Below are positions 33,642 through 44,669 of a DNA stretch of 64,000 nt, in pieces; position 1 is the first letter of the stretch, and each line of letters starts with the position of its first letter. The notes under the pieces are model-generated. The model worked only from the letters and a program-made list of their open reading frames with translations, did not search any database and was not told the DNA's origin. Made by a program: the position numbers and the translations under genes. Source of the DNA: Anthostomella pinea (taxonomy: Eukaryota; Ascomycota; Sordariomycetes; Xylariales; Xylariaceae); assembly GCA_963556695.1 (NCBI GenBank), contig CAUWAG010000018.1, forward strand, positions 2,480,001 through 2,544,000, written 5' to 3'.

Positions 33642-34018
33642 ATGAAGCTTATCCCATCCGTTCTTGTCGCTGCCTTGTCTCTCCAGGGAGCCCTTGGTGC
33701 CGCTATCATCCCAGGAACAGAGGTATGAGAAGCCCCTCTCCACCTTGTGACCTTGAGATCACATCTAACAGTACGCCCCAGACTCCTCAGGGCCTCGAGT
33801 CCCGGACAGGCTGGAGAGACCACCTCCAGGACCTGGCGGACAGCGGGTACTGCGGCGCGGCCTGCAGATACGCAAGGGCGCCCGACCAAGACGAATGTGT
33901 CAGGCAGTGTGAAAATAACGACCGTGCCAGCCAGATGGCTAGGTCCGTCGTGAAGGAGGGATGGAGAAGAGACAAGGTGGCGTTTCTGAAGTGGGCCAGG
34001 GTTCAGGGCTTGATTTGA
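33642..34018 (+). CDS. Small secreted four-cysteine protein
   Basis: A 105-residue predicted secreted protein. Exons are 33642-33722 and 33782-34018 with a 59-nt GT-AG intron; the acceptor at 33781 was chosen because an upstream AG leads to another frame with no cysteine pattern. A signal peptide (MKLIPSVLVAALSLQGALG) is clear. The mature protein has four cysteines in a compact C-x3-C-x10-C-x3-C arrangement (YCGAACRYA and DECVRQCEN), the spacing of helical-hairpin (alpha-hairpinin-like) peptides, followed by a basic helical tail. It is not recognised as a named family. Small size, secretion and paired cysteines fit a fungal effector or antimicrobial-type protein, which is inference. A LINE sits immediately upstream and may affect its promoter. 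Confidence 0.68.
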
Positions 34019-36000
34019 GCAAAGATCGTCACGGGTGAACGACAGACATGATGGCACGGACTGGTAGATAGACGCTTTACAGCAACATCACTCAGTGGAT
34101 GAGCACATGATATGGGTATCTGGTATATCGACTGCTTTGCCTGCAATATAGATTTTGTTCCCGCTTTCAATTGAGATATATCTTGCCTCTATCTGAGCTC
34201 TTTCCCAGTGATATCTTCTTGCATACGACCATGTCTATACAACCCAACAGCCTGGGCAATGAATCTGGTAGTAGGTAGACGATAGAACAGGAAACGATTT
34301 ATTTTTCTTATTAAGCTTTTCGACCGGAAGGGAGGAGCCAGACCTAGATACCCCAAAGACAACGAAAAGCATGCCCCCGTGCTTTACGCCGAGTCTAACA
34401 AAATAAAACGCCACGAATCATCTCAATCCACCAAAACCTTAACCACGGATGGCGTCCACAGGCTCAGGCCGATGCGTTACACGAGGACGGGAAACCTAAA
34501 TCCATCTGCCCTCGCATGATCTTTGAAGGTCCTGAAAGCAACTAGAGAGTCTCGTCAAACAGGGTGGCAAGCGGGATGAAGAGAAAAGTGAATAATATGA
34601 AAGCTGGTACGCTATCAAGACCCGAAGCCCCAATATCTGTCGCTGGGTATAAACTTATTGAAGTAGGCAGTACTTTTCAGACCGCCTGAAGCGGTAAGGG
34701 AAATGCTTTGACCTATGAAAATTACCAGTCTATGCATCCGAGTTCGGATGATACTTAATAATGAGATTACACGAGTTTCGTGCAAGGTGTCTCTTGACGT
34801 GCGGCCTTCATTGTGAGTGTTCTGTGAGGCTGGCTCGCCCGTCAACACCTTCAAGTGATTACGAACCTGCCCTGCAGATCAGACTTACTATCCCCAGGGC
34901 AAACACCATGCCATTAATGATCACCTTCCCAACGTGAGTAAGCAAGCCTTCGCCGAAGTTCTCGAGGAATTTGATGTCGGGGACTATCCGTCCACACAAA
35001 GACCAGATATAGGCCCCGGTGCTCGTTGGAGAGCCGCATGGTGTGAGGCTTATCGCAAACCCGATCTACTTGGTGGTTCATGACGCGGAACGTATCAGGT
35101 CATTTATATGTGCGACCGCCCTCAGCAATGCCGTCGCTGTCGCCCAGTGCTGCTAATACTCGCATATTCGAGGAATGCTAACTAAGAACATAAACCACGA
35201 GCATTTCAGGTGTAGAGCTCTCGATATGTGACTATGCCACTTGGACCCGGACGTAAAGCCCGGAGCGACTTCCTTTTTTTCATCGACTGACTGACTGCCT
35301 GTTTCATTGGAACAGATCGCCTCTCAATGTTCGTTGAGATACTCCAACATTCGCCTTGAAGATCATCTAATACCATGTTCCCGGAAGGGAGAAGCTTCTG
35401 TACAAGACACAGAAAGGTGAAGCTCTAAGTTACGAGAAAGAGGGGCGAGAGGGGAGGAGAAGGGAGGGAAGGAGGAAACAAAGGGGGAGAATGCCAAATC
35501 ATCACTTCAAAATACCTTTAAAGTGGCAATAGGCGGAGGCAGTGACACTGAGTCATGGATGACCGGGGCCAGCCGATTACTAGGGTCCAAAGCCCCCAAA
35601 TTATAATGATCACTCGGGCGGGCATGTTGTTCGACTTCACAAGGACAAAACGTCGAGGTAACAATGTGAAAGATTTTCTTCTCGATGAATGCAATATGCT
35701 TCATTATACATGACATACTCGACAATTTCAACGCCCCAACACCTGATGACATCCTACCCCCGGGCGTCAGTGAGCCGACTTCCCCCATTGCCAAACCCTT
35801 CCGGGATTGCCAGTTATACCCCCTCCGACAGTGGTGCTATTGGCATGACTAGACTGTAGGATGGCGGGATTGGAAACCATTTAGCCCAGTCCTGATCACC
35901 GTCAATGCCCTTCGAAGGACCACACCACCCTCACTGATGAAGTGAACTCGCGAAATCGAGGACGTCCGTATGTAGAACCTCGTTGCCATAGGTTGCGGTA
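34019..36000. other. Intergenic, no gene recognised
   Basis: About 2 kb between the secreted-protein gene and the HSF1 stop. Minus-strand frames at 34615-34854 and 35507-35794 have no recognisable features. Confidence 0.45.
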
Positions 36001-38326
36001 TCAAGACTGCCTCTGTCTCTTCGCAGGTCGATCTGGACTTTCTGCTAGGTCGTCCCGTGGTATCTCTTCGGTACCACTTGGACTCGGCGTGTTCGTCTCG
36101 ACAACTCGACCAGCGTTCGGGCTATCGCCGAGCCCACCTCCAAAGTGGGTCATGTCTGGATTCCAGTCTAAGTTGGCGCTGTCGTCAAACGCAGGGGTGT
36201 CAAAGTTGAAATCGTTTCCGGTGCCATCAGCCGTGTATGCGTTCGGGTCAAGATATTGACTGAGGTCTATATCATCTCCAAAATAGGCATTCGACTCATC
36301 CAGGCCTGGTATTCGACCCGAAGGGCTCAAGGGGCCAAGCATCTGGCTGAGATCATCCAAGTTCTGCGACTGCTCATGCTGTAAACGCTGAAGTCGCTCA
36401 AGCTCCTCGGCGTTTTGGGCTATCCGCTGAATGGAAGGAGGCTGAGCTGAAGGCATGATGGGAGATAAAGAGCTTGATTTGTTCGCATCCGGTAGATCGC
36501 CACCTAGTGGGACACCGGGATTGTTTGCAGCTGTGCCTGTAGGTGTAGGAGCAGCTGGAGAGGCAGCCGATGGTGTTGGTGTTTGAAATGCGCTGGTGCG
36601 CCCGCCGGACATGATGCTCAACATGCGGTTCCGCTGATCGTTCGTCATATTCATTGAGGTATTGGCAGCTACGTTGGAGAGATCAATAGGCGTGTTGCCA
36701 GTTTTTCCAGCATGCGTGTTGGCATCTTGGATGATCTTCAGCATGCCCTCATGTGGGTTGGTGTCGAGCTCCTGTTTGAGGTACGCTGGTGTGGGGGCTG
36801 AATCGGGCGGAGTGTCGTACAGTTCAGTGACCTGCCCAGCTTGTGGTTGTTGGTGACTGGCATAGTTTGGGAACGCAGCTGATGGACTTGAAGCGGACGA
36901 GGGCCGACCAGCCTGCTTCTCCGGTATAGGGGGCAAAAGGCGTTGGGTTCTCTTCGGCGTGCCGAGCTGAGTGGGATTTGCTGGCATCTGCTGCTGCACC
37001 CATTCATCTCCAAGGTCGACAACGCTGCCTTGGCCTTGCGTTGGTAACGGTACGTTGGGAATGATGCTGGCCAGAAGGTCGTTCACGTTCTGTGTTCCGC
37101 CTTGCTCCTCCAACGACTTCCTAAATACATTGGCCAGAAAGTTCAAAATGGCAGTGATGGAGTTTTCATGACGACTGTGCATCTCCTGAAACGCGATGGC
37201 TTGATTGTATAGCTGATTATGGTCCTGCCGAAGTCGACTGATGGCGTCACTAATCTGCTTCTGCCGTTGTTGTAGTGCTGACATCTGGTCCCGGACGACA
37301 GCCAATTCCTTGTTCTGTAGCGGTCGCGGCTCGGGCGCCGGCAATGCTAGATTTGGCACATTCTGGCGATTGAAGCTGGAGGAGTTACTGATGGGATCAT
37401 CCACCCGCAGAATCTCGTCATCACTCTCGACCTCGACCTCGTCGCCCCGCTTCTTGACTCCCTTCTTAGCGGTGCCACTCTTGGGCTTGTTGATCAGCCA
37501 TAGGAGGTTAGGATGACCACGCTTGAAGTAGGGGTTGTAGTATTCGCTCGGGCTCTTGTTTTTGCGCTCGCTAGCTTTCATGGAATTATCCGAAAGGCCG
37601 ACCTTCTTGTGGAAGCCGTACATGTTGAGCTGCCGAACAAAGGACGCGTAGTTGTTGTGCTTGAAGAGCTCGGGAATGAGGGTCTTGGCAAACTCATCTT
37701 CGTCGAGAACAATGAAGGAGTCACCCCTCTCAGACCATCTGATCAAATCCGTGTTTCTCGACTGTTCCAGGAAGCTGTGATAACATTAGCATACAAACTT
37801 GGGATGTGTGAGCATGACAAAAGGGAATATGGATGCCTACTTACCTGTTCAGCTTCTGCACAAAGGGCGGTATTTGCTTCCGCTTTGCCTGAGCGTCCCT
37901 TCTGGCTCTCTGCGCTTTCTCCTCGAGCACTTCTATATTATCATGTTCGTCTACACCGCCGTTTGGCTCAGTCGGCGTGAGAGCTTCTTCCGCAAAATTG
38001 GCCCAGGAGTCATTTGGCTGGGGGGAATATTGGCGATTTGCCGTGACAAGGGCACTATTCATTCCTCTCCTTGCCAGGGCATTGGAGGGCGTGGGAGCTC
38101 CTTGTGGGAACTGAGCCTGCGTTGGAGACGACATCATACCATAGGGATTCACGTTATTCGAGGTATTGCCAACAAAGTTGCCCGCATTGTTTCCATTCCA
38201 CCTCAACAGCGGGTCGGGTGTGTTGTATGTCTGGGCCATCGGTTGCGGTTGTGGTATAGGCACGGTGCCAGGAGCTGGTCGCTTTCGGGGATTTGAAGTT
38301 GGCATAGGGTGATAGTATGTGTACAT
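36001..38326 (-). CDS. HSF1: Heat shock transcription factor HSF1
   Basis: A trimeric nuclear activator of heat-shock genes. Exons are 38326-37845 and 37774-36001 with a 70-nt GT-AG intron. The splice (KLNS joined to FLEQSRNTDLIRW) falls inside the DNA-binding domain and rebuilds it. The domain spans about residues 155-260 and includes NNYASFVRQLNMYGFHKK, the recognition-helix segment. A leucine-zipper trimerisation region follows (about residues 318-390, AVVRDQMSALQQRQKQI onward). The C-terminus is long, acidic and Ser/Pro/Gln-rich, consistent with activation domains, and ends in a basic KRQRQS. The longest frame gives 751 residues; the internal ATG at 38305 (MPTSNPRKRPAPG) matches the family start better and gives 744. 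Confidence 0.93.
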
Positions 38327-40373
38327 GGATCAGGTGTGTAGAAAGAGCGAGCGTAAGCTGTATCGTCCTCCGGCCGACTAAGCTCAAGATGTCGAATCTA
38401 CCACGTCACAATTTTAGGGACAGGCTTGCGAACCAGCGCTGTTTCTTCCACAGCGTACCCCGCTACGCATGCAATTCGGGCAGGTCGGGTTTGTTGCGAA
38501 GCCTTATCCGAAGGCGTGGGAGATTCTCTGTGCCGACTCGAAGAAGTCGCGTAGATGAGTCAATGGTCGTAGCTACGATTGGAAGGTTCGAATGGAGAGC
38601 GATTCGGCGAGGAAGTAGGACTAGGTGGTAGTAGGTCGCGGCGCAAGGCTGTCGAGCAGCTAGGCTACCAGCGCAAAGTGGCGTCGTTGATTGATCGGGT
38701 TGCGCAAGGCTGGGCAAGGCTTCGCTCGTCCAAGGGAGATGGAAAGTCGAACGCGAACAATGCAGTGAAGAACGGGAGCTGGTCAGGAAGCAAGTCGTCG
38801 GTATGTTTGCGACGGCGCCAGTTGGTGGTGCGAGGTGGTGTATTCCAGGGCTTCTTCCAAGTTCGCGACCTTTCAGATATATAGCACCCGTGGACTGAAA
38901 GGGAGCCGGCACGGACGAGAAGGAAGTGAATCAGCTCTAGAAGGTGGAAAGAAGTTTCCAAGACCTCAAGGCAGGGTTGTCTCTGATGATGCGACGGGGA
39001 ATCGGTGAAGGGCGCTGAGACGTGGGGGTGGACAAGGCGGAAAAAGAGGGCTGTTGTTCTCGAAGTCGCAAAACAGCCGTCGATGTCGCAGCTGCTGAAT
39101 GGGATTCTGGGAGCCTGGACACCGCAACTTCCAAGGAGAGAAGCATGCGCGTGCTGGTACGTGGTCTAGTCAGGCTGGTCCATAGCCTGGCTGAGAGCTG
39201 TCTTGCCTGTGAGAAGGGTGTTTTGAAGAGCTTCACCTTTGACCGACTATGCGGCTGCTCTTCCTCTGTCCTGGCCCGGTCCTTTCACTGTGCACCGATG
39301 AACCGACTGGCCGGAGGAGAGCGGGAGCAAGAGACCGGATGGGCGCGGACAATGAATGAGGCGGCGGCGGACGTAGTTCATCAGCTTATGTTTGAGGCAA
39401 GCAAGGCATACGGACAACAATCATAGGTGAATAGATAGCTACATTCCTAGCATGGACCTATGGGCATTCCGGCATTAAGGTTGTTTGTTGGGGCCGCAGC
39501 TGGAGTTGGGTCGGGACTTGGAGGCTCCAAGTTTAGCTGAACGGCCCGCAGCACAGACTAATCATTAGGTTGGCAGGCTATGGCAGGTTGGCTGGCAGGG
39601 CGGGCGGACTTCCATGTCTGACATGTCATACACCGATATCTCCAGCTCCAGCTACACCATAAGGTATTCGGTCTTGACCCAGTTTTTTCCCTCTCCGAGC
39701 CAATCAGAAGTTCGTTAGATAAGAGATTGCAACCTGCCATCATTCAAACGCAGCCATGCCGCCATGCCACTTTTTTTGATCTCGAATGATTCTCTGCCGA
39801 AGAGAGCGAAAATACCCACCCCCACTGCCGCTGTGGCCCTGACTTTTTCACATTTTTTCTTACCGCCGGTGACTTTCCTCCGTGGTTTCGTGGACTGATC
39901 CTTGAGGGTCACCATTCATATCGACAGAAAATGTGGCTGACATAGTCATTTGCAAATCCAATTGCGCTTTTATTTCGATGCAAATGATCTTGTTCATGGC
40001 CTTAAAGAATTGTCAAGAACCACGATTCCCTACTCACAGGCTTGGAGTCACCGTTCCACTGATGATTGTAGCGCAGCGATACGTGTATGCAAGTCCCAAC
40101 TTCCTAAGCTGACCTGAGAAGGTGAGACGAGTCCAGAAATGTCATAGACGCCTACCTACTTATAGGCATCCCTCACACTGTGATGGTGCAACAACGTTAC
40201 AAAGGCAGTTATGTGTAGAGCGTTGGCGAGCCTCAGAAGTACGTTGAAATTGAGCCTGCTCCTTGCAGTAGGGCATCGTGAGCACGTGGAAAGGCAACAT
40301 GAAGCTACTCCCAAGGGTATCACTTCCTTCGTTCATAGCTCATGAGTATACCATCTCTAGCTAGGTAGTCGTC
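38327..40373. other. Long upstream region of HSF1
   Basis: 2 kb between the HSF1 start and the CWC27 stop. Frames at 38463-39426 on both strands show no recognisable features. It contains two-unit heat-shock-element-like sequences at 38582-38589 and 38951-38958 (GAAnnTTC), so HSF1 self-regulation is possible but weakly supported. Confidence 0.4.
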
Positions 40374-41975
40374 TCACCTCGCTCCTCTGCCGGAAAGAGC
40401 AGCACTCCTTGCTAATTTCGCGTTTCTTGCTTGATCCCATTCTCTGCCCGACTTCCCAGTCTGTGCCTCCCTATGGGCCCGCTTCTCCTCGTTCAGAGTG
40501 CGCGCCTTTGCTCTCGGATCGATAACGACCAACTCATCTTCAGCTTTTTTGCGATATTGCAGGTCCTTACCCAGCTTGTCGGCCACGCAGCTTAACGAGT
40601 GTGACATCCAGCCCTCGTCGTCGCTGTCGTCATTCTGTGCCTTGTCCCACACGTTGCAACTCTGGCAGTGGGCGATAAAGTGCAGATCGCAGAGCTCGGC
40701 CTCATCATCTTGCTCGCCCGACGCTTGCTCCGCGCCCTTTTCGACCACGGGTGCGACAGCCTGCTCTTTTTCGGGCCCCAACTCCCCGAGCGCAGAACTC
40801 CAAGCAGAAAGTAGTGAGCGTGCTCGCTGTTCCTCCTCGGTCGTGCCTTCGCCTCCTCTCCGCCGCTTGCGGGCGCGTGTAGACGTGGCGGGTATCATTT
40901 GCTCCAACGCTGTCTTCTTCACCTCCTTGAGCGGTTCGGAATGTATTGTGCGTTTCATGGATGCTTTGAGGGCCGCGATTTCCTCGTTGGCTTGGTCCAA
41001 GGCGGACTTCTTGGGTAATTCGCGTTCGGGGGAGGGATCATCGTACACCGGCTTTGGTATGTCCCTCTTAGACCCCGCTGATGGGTTTCTCTCTGATCTT
41101 ACTTCTGCTTGAGGTTCCCGTACTGGAATAGACGTCTTGATGACCTTCTCCTTCATGGTGTGGCTCTTTGGTTGTCTGGGTGCTGATGTGGGTTCCTCAT
41201 CGATGTCCATGACGATACGGGAGTCGAACTTCGCCTTCTTGATCACCGGCGCATCAACCCCCTCTTCCTCGTCGCCAAAGCTCAGGAGCTTCTTTCCAGC
41301 TTTCGGCTTCTTTCTCTTCTTTTCTGCAGCAGGCGCTTTCTCGACATGCCTGGCTACCCTTTCCCTCTTCTTCATATCATCGAATGGGTTGACCAAGATC
41401 TCGACGCTGGTGACCCTGATGGGGTAAAGGGGCCGCTCGCTACCCTCGGCCACCTCTGATTCTCCTATGCGCGAAAGGTTGTAGATAGTATCGCCCACTA
41501 TGCGCCCAAACATGGTGTTTTTTCTGTTGAGCTCCTCGGCCTTCTCCAGGGTGAAGAAGAATTGGCTGCCATTGGTGTCGGGCTTCCCCTCGTTCGCCAT
41601 GCCAAGCAGACCTCTTCGATTGAACTTCAGTCGCGAATGGAACTCGTCCCTAAAGTTCACACCCGTAGATCCTGCGTTCTGGCCCCGCCGCTGGTCCATC
41701 GGCCATGGATCCAGATCTCCGCTGTATGCGCCGCCATCGTAGATGCATTCGCCTCCATTTCCCGTGCCCGTGGGATCGCCACCTTGTACGATGAAGCCCG
41801 GGACGAGGCGGTGGAATATCGTATTGTCGTAGTAGCCGTCCAAACAAAGCTGAAGGAAGTTGCGCGACGTAAGCGTTGTCTGCTTGGCGAAGAGCTCGAC
41901 AGATAGCTCGCCGAGGGTCGTGTGCAGGATTAGCGAGGCTGTTGGTTGCGGCTCGATATTGTATATCGACGACAT
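40374..41975 (-). CDS. CWC27: Spliceosomal cyclophilin CWC27
   Basis: A 533-residue nuclear cyclophilin-type protein of the spliceosome. It is a single frame; the start MSSIYNIEPQPTASLIL at 41975 was taken because the frame upstream (to 42260) encodes non-conserved sequence. The cyclophilin fold covers residues about 10-175: IFHRLVPGFIVQGGDPTG with the Arg of the active site, GLLGMANEGKPDTNGSQFFF, and NTMFGRIVGDTIYNL. The position of the cyclophilin-A tryptophan lies in a EELNRKNTMFG stretch without Trp, as in CWC27 proteins, which are thought to have little isomerase activity. The long charged C-terminal half, rich in Lys, Glu and basic patches and ending in RSAALSGRGAR, fits the family's disordered tail that contacts other splicing factors. 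Confidence 0.93.
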   Translation of the reverse strand: MSSIYNIEPQPTASLILHTTLGELSVELFAKQTTLTSRNFLQLCLDGYYDNTIFHRLVPGFIVQGGDPTGTGNGGECIYDGGAYSGDLDPWPMDQRRGQNAGSTGVNFRDEFHSRLKFNRRGLLGMANEGKPDTNGSQFFFTLEKAEELNRKNTMFGRIVGDTIYNLSRIGESEVAEGSERPLYPIRVTSVEILVNPFDDMKKRERVARHVEKAPAAEKKRKKPKAGKKLLSFGDEEEGVDAPVIKKAKFDSRIVMDIDEEPTSAPRQPKSHTMKEKVIKTSIPVREPQAEVRSERNPSAGSKRDIPKPVYDDPSPERELPKKSALDQANEEIAALKASMKRTIHSEPLKEVKKTALEQMIPATSTRARKRRRGGEGTTEEEQRARSLLSAWSSALGELGPEKEQAVAPVVEKGAEQASGEQDDEAELCDLHFIAHCQSCNVWDKAQNDDSDDEGWMSHSLSCVADKLGKDLQYRKKAEDELVVIDPRAKARTLNEEKRAHREAQTGKSGREWDQARNAKLARSAALSGRGAR

Positions 41976-42580
41976 GTTGCTACGGCCGAAGAAGGGACTG
42001 CGAGAAAACTCTGTCTGTCGGCTATGGTGTCGACCAGTCGGCGGCGCGGTGGGTGAGGCCGAACGTAGAAGAAATGAAGTTATACGTCTAGTTGCAAATG
42101 CTAGAATACCTAGGTAGAGTGGGAGGTTCGATGTTGACAGCTGCAGGTGGGCAATCTTTAAGGTTAGGTGCACCGTGCATGGATCTGCCAGGTATCTTAT
42201 CGCCGACGTTGCCCGGGTGCACTGCAGCACCGCGGCCCGCCATATGGACGGTTCGGCCACGGAGTGGCAAAGTGGATGTCACCTGCACTTGACTTCAATG
42301 TGCAGGCTTCGAGTCACAGCATAACCCTCTACACTCACCTCCATAGATCTTTGGCAAACTTCAGACTTTACCCTCCGAGGCCTTCTGCACCAGGTCAAGC
42401 CCAATCGCCCAGTCGCCCAACCAGTACCATTAAATCTCAACTCGCTATTTGTGGCTCGCATACGGACTCATCAATCGTTGGGAACCTGCAGACAAGCTCG
42501 AACAGGAGCGAAGGGGTGTGGAAACGCCAAGCCAGCGTTGGTTTTACAGGAACGTGGGCTACAAGGAACCTACCACGACC

Positions 42581-43754
42581 ATGTCCGATGGAAGCACGCA
42601 TTTACCGCCCTCGGGGGCCACAGACGCAGTTCTGGTCCCATCGGATGAAATCCCCGAGGGCACGCAGAAAGTTGAGGAGATCGACTTTAATAATTTCAAG
42701 GGAAGACCTATTACCGTCGACGACATGGTCCAAGGCATGAAACACATGGGTTTTCAGGCTTCCTCTATGGCCGAAGCCGTCAGAATCATCAATGAAATGG
42801 TTAGCATGTAAGGTGATCTGGACTTTAGGACCGACCACTAACAGAAGCAATAAGCGAGCATGGAGCGATCCCGAGACTGGCGACAAGACCACCATTTTCC
42901 TGGGATACACGTCCAATATGATCTCCTCCGGCCTACGAGGCATCTTCCGGTACTTAGTAGAGCACAAGCATGTCTCCTGTATTGTCACGACGGCTGGAGG
43001 CATCGAGGAAGACTTCATAAAGTGCCTCGGCGATACGTACATGTCCTCTTTTAGCGCCAAAGGCGCCGAACTCAGAGCAAAAGGCCTTAACAGAATAGGG
43101 AACCTCATGGTTCCCAACGCCAATTATTGCGCATTCGAGGAGTGGGTTGTGCCCATCCTGGACAAGATGCTCGAGGAGCAGGAGGCAAGCAAAGGCACCG
43201 ATGACGAGATCAACTGGACTCCGTCAAAGGTCATCCACCGACTCGGGAAGGAAATCAACGACGAGCGATCGGTATACTACTGGGCGTACAAGAACGACAT
43301 ACCGGTTTTCTGTCCTGCTTTGACAGATGGGAGCCTCGGCGACATGTTGTACTTCCACACATTCAAGTCGTCACCCAAGCAGTTGAAGATTGACATAGTG
43401 GAAGACATCCGGCGGGTAAACACCATATCAGTGCGGGCAAAACGTGCTGGAATGATAATCCTGGGGGGTGGTCTTGTCAAGCATCACATCGCGAACGCCT
43501 GTCTGATGAGAAATGGAGCCGAGTATGCTGTCTACATCAACACTGCCCAGGAGTTCGACGGCAGTGATGCGGGAGCCCGACCAGACGAGGCGATCTCGTG
43601 GGGGAAGATCAAGCCAGGAGCTGAACACGTCAAGGTAAGGCTGGAACGCATATTCGTTGGACTGCCATCTCACTAACACTCATATTAGGTCTATCTTGAA
43701 GCTTCCGCATGCTTCCCCTTCATCGTAGCTAGCACGTTTGCGAAGGATGCATGA
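42581..43754 (+). CDS. DYS1: Deoxyhypusine synthase
   Basis: An NAD-dependent enzyme that transfers the aminobutyl group of spermidine to a lysine of eIF5A, the first step of hypusine formation, in the cytosol. Exons are 42581-42799, 42855-43634 and 43689-43754, giving 354 residues. The first intron (55 nt) has an unusual GTTAGC donor and AAG acceptor but gives IINEM joined to RAWSDPETG, matching the family. A stronger-looking GTAAGG donor at 42808 would need a 37-nt intron and insert six residues. Landmarks are [42 protein letters not shown], and [20 protein letters not shown], which holds the active-site lysine. The second splice restores [20 protein letters not shown]. Length is typical. 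Essential housekeeping gene, divergent from CWC27. Confidence 0.94.
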
Positions 43755-44669
43755 GATCTCAGCCACAAAGTTCCCATGGAAGCAATCAAAGTCTAAGGAA
43801 CTTAATGTTCCCTCACAGGCTCACAAGTACTCGTGAAGTCACTATTCTTGGTGAGAAGTCATAGCAAGCGAAACTTTCACACCCATTCGAGCCATCACGT
43901 GGCATCCACCTAAGAACCCAATCAGGGCTCATTAGAATACCAGAAGTACATCGCTTGTCACTCTAAGGTCCGTTGTAATCCGGGGAACACAAGTAGTATC
44001 AAGGTTCTCTTTGGCTTTCGTAGCTGCCCTTCAAGGGGTCGTCTCTACACTCAAGCAGAAGGGCATATGGGAACACCGAAGCTAAATATTTGTGACTGCG
44101 CAGCAAAGAGCTCACCTGACGCCTCTCTTCCTTGTGCAAATCTTTTGTACCACAGTTTCAAAGATGATTTGTGGCAGCAGCCCAAGACTCCCGATCAGGT
44201 CACCACAACCAGATAATCTCAGCTGAAAAGTCTACCTGAGAGTACCCAACAAGTCTTTCCCATCATGAGTTATTGACCTCTTCCTGGAACCCTAAGTATG
44301 GCTTGTGGTTTGTCCTGATTCTGAAGGTTGCAGATAAGTCTTAAGGTAGTTTTGCGCCTTCCACAACATAAAAGGCAGCCAGCTCCTGTACCTGCGGCTC
44401 AACTCACAACCTTAGTCCTCCACCACACAAGCACCAAAAAGCTATCAACCTACAACACACTTTTGCTCTCGCACAACTTTCGAGACAGACCTTACCCTGC
44501 TCCCATCTTTACCTGAATTCTGGTGTTATTGGAATCTGCAGTGCATACGGATGATAGCTTCTCTGGACTCCTTGTGGTCCATCGCACCAGCACAGCGACG
44601 CGATTATCCCAAGTATTCCACGTCGCAACAATAAGCCAACCTCTCTGAATCTTTTGAGCATCTGTCGCG
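43755..44669. other. Intergenic, no gene recognised
   Basis: About 0.9 kb between two plus-strand genes; a CA/CT-rich leader precedes the ATG at 44670. No gene or motif recognised. Confidence 0.5.

Noticed and set aside
38463..38912. 149-codon minus-strand frame upstream of HSF1
   Set aside because: No domain, similar openness on the opposite strand (38579-38884), and a position consistent with the HSF1 leader or promoter.
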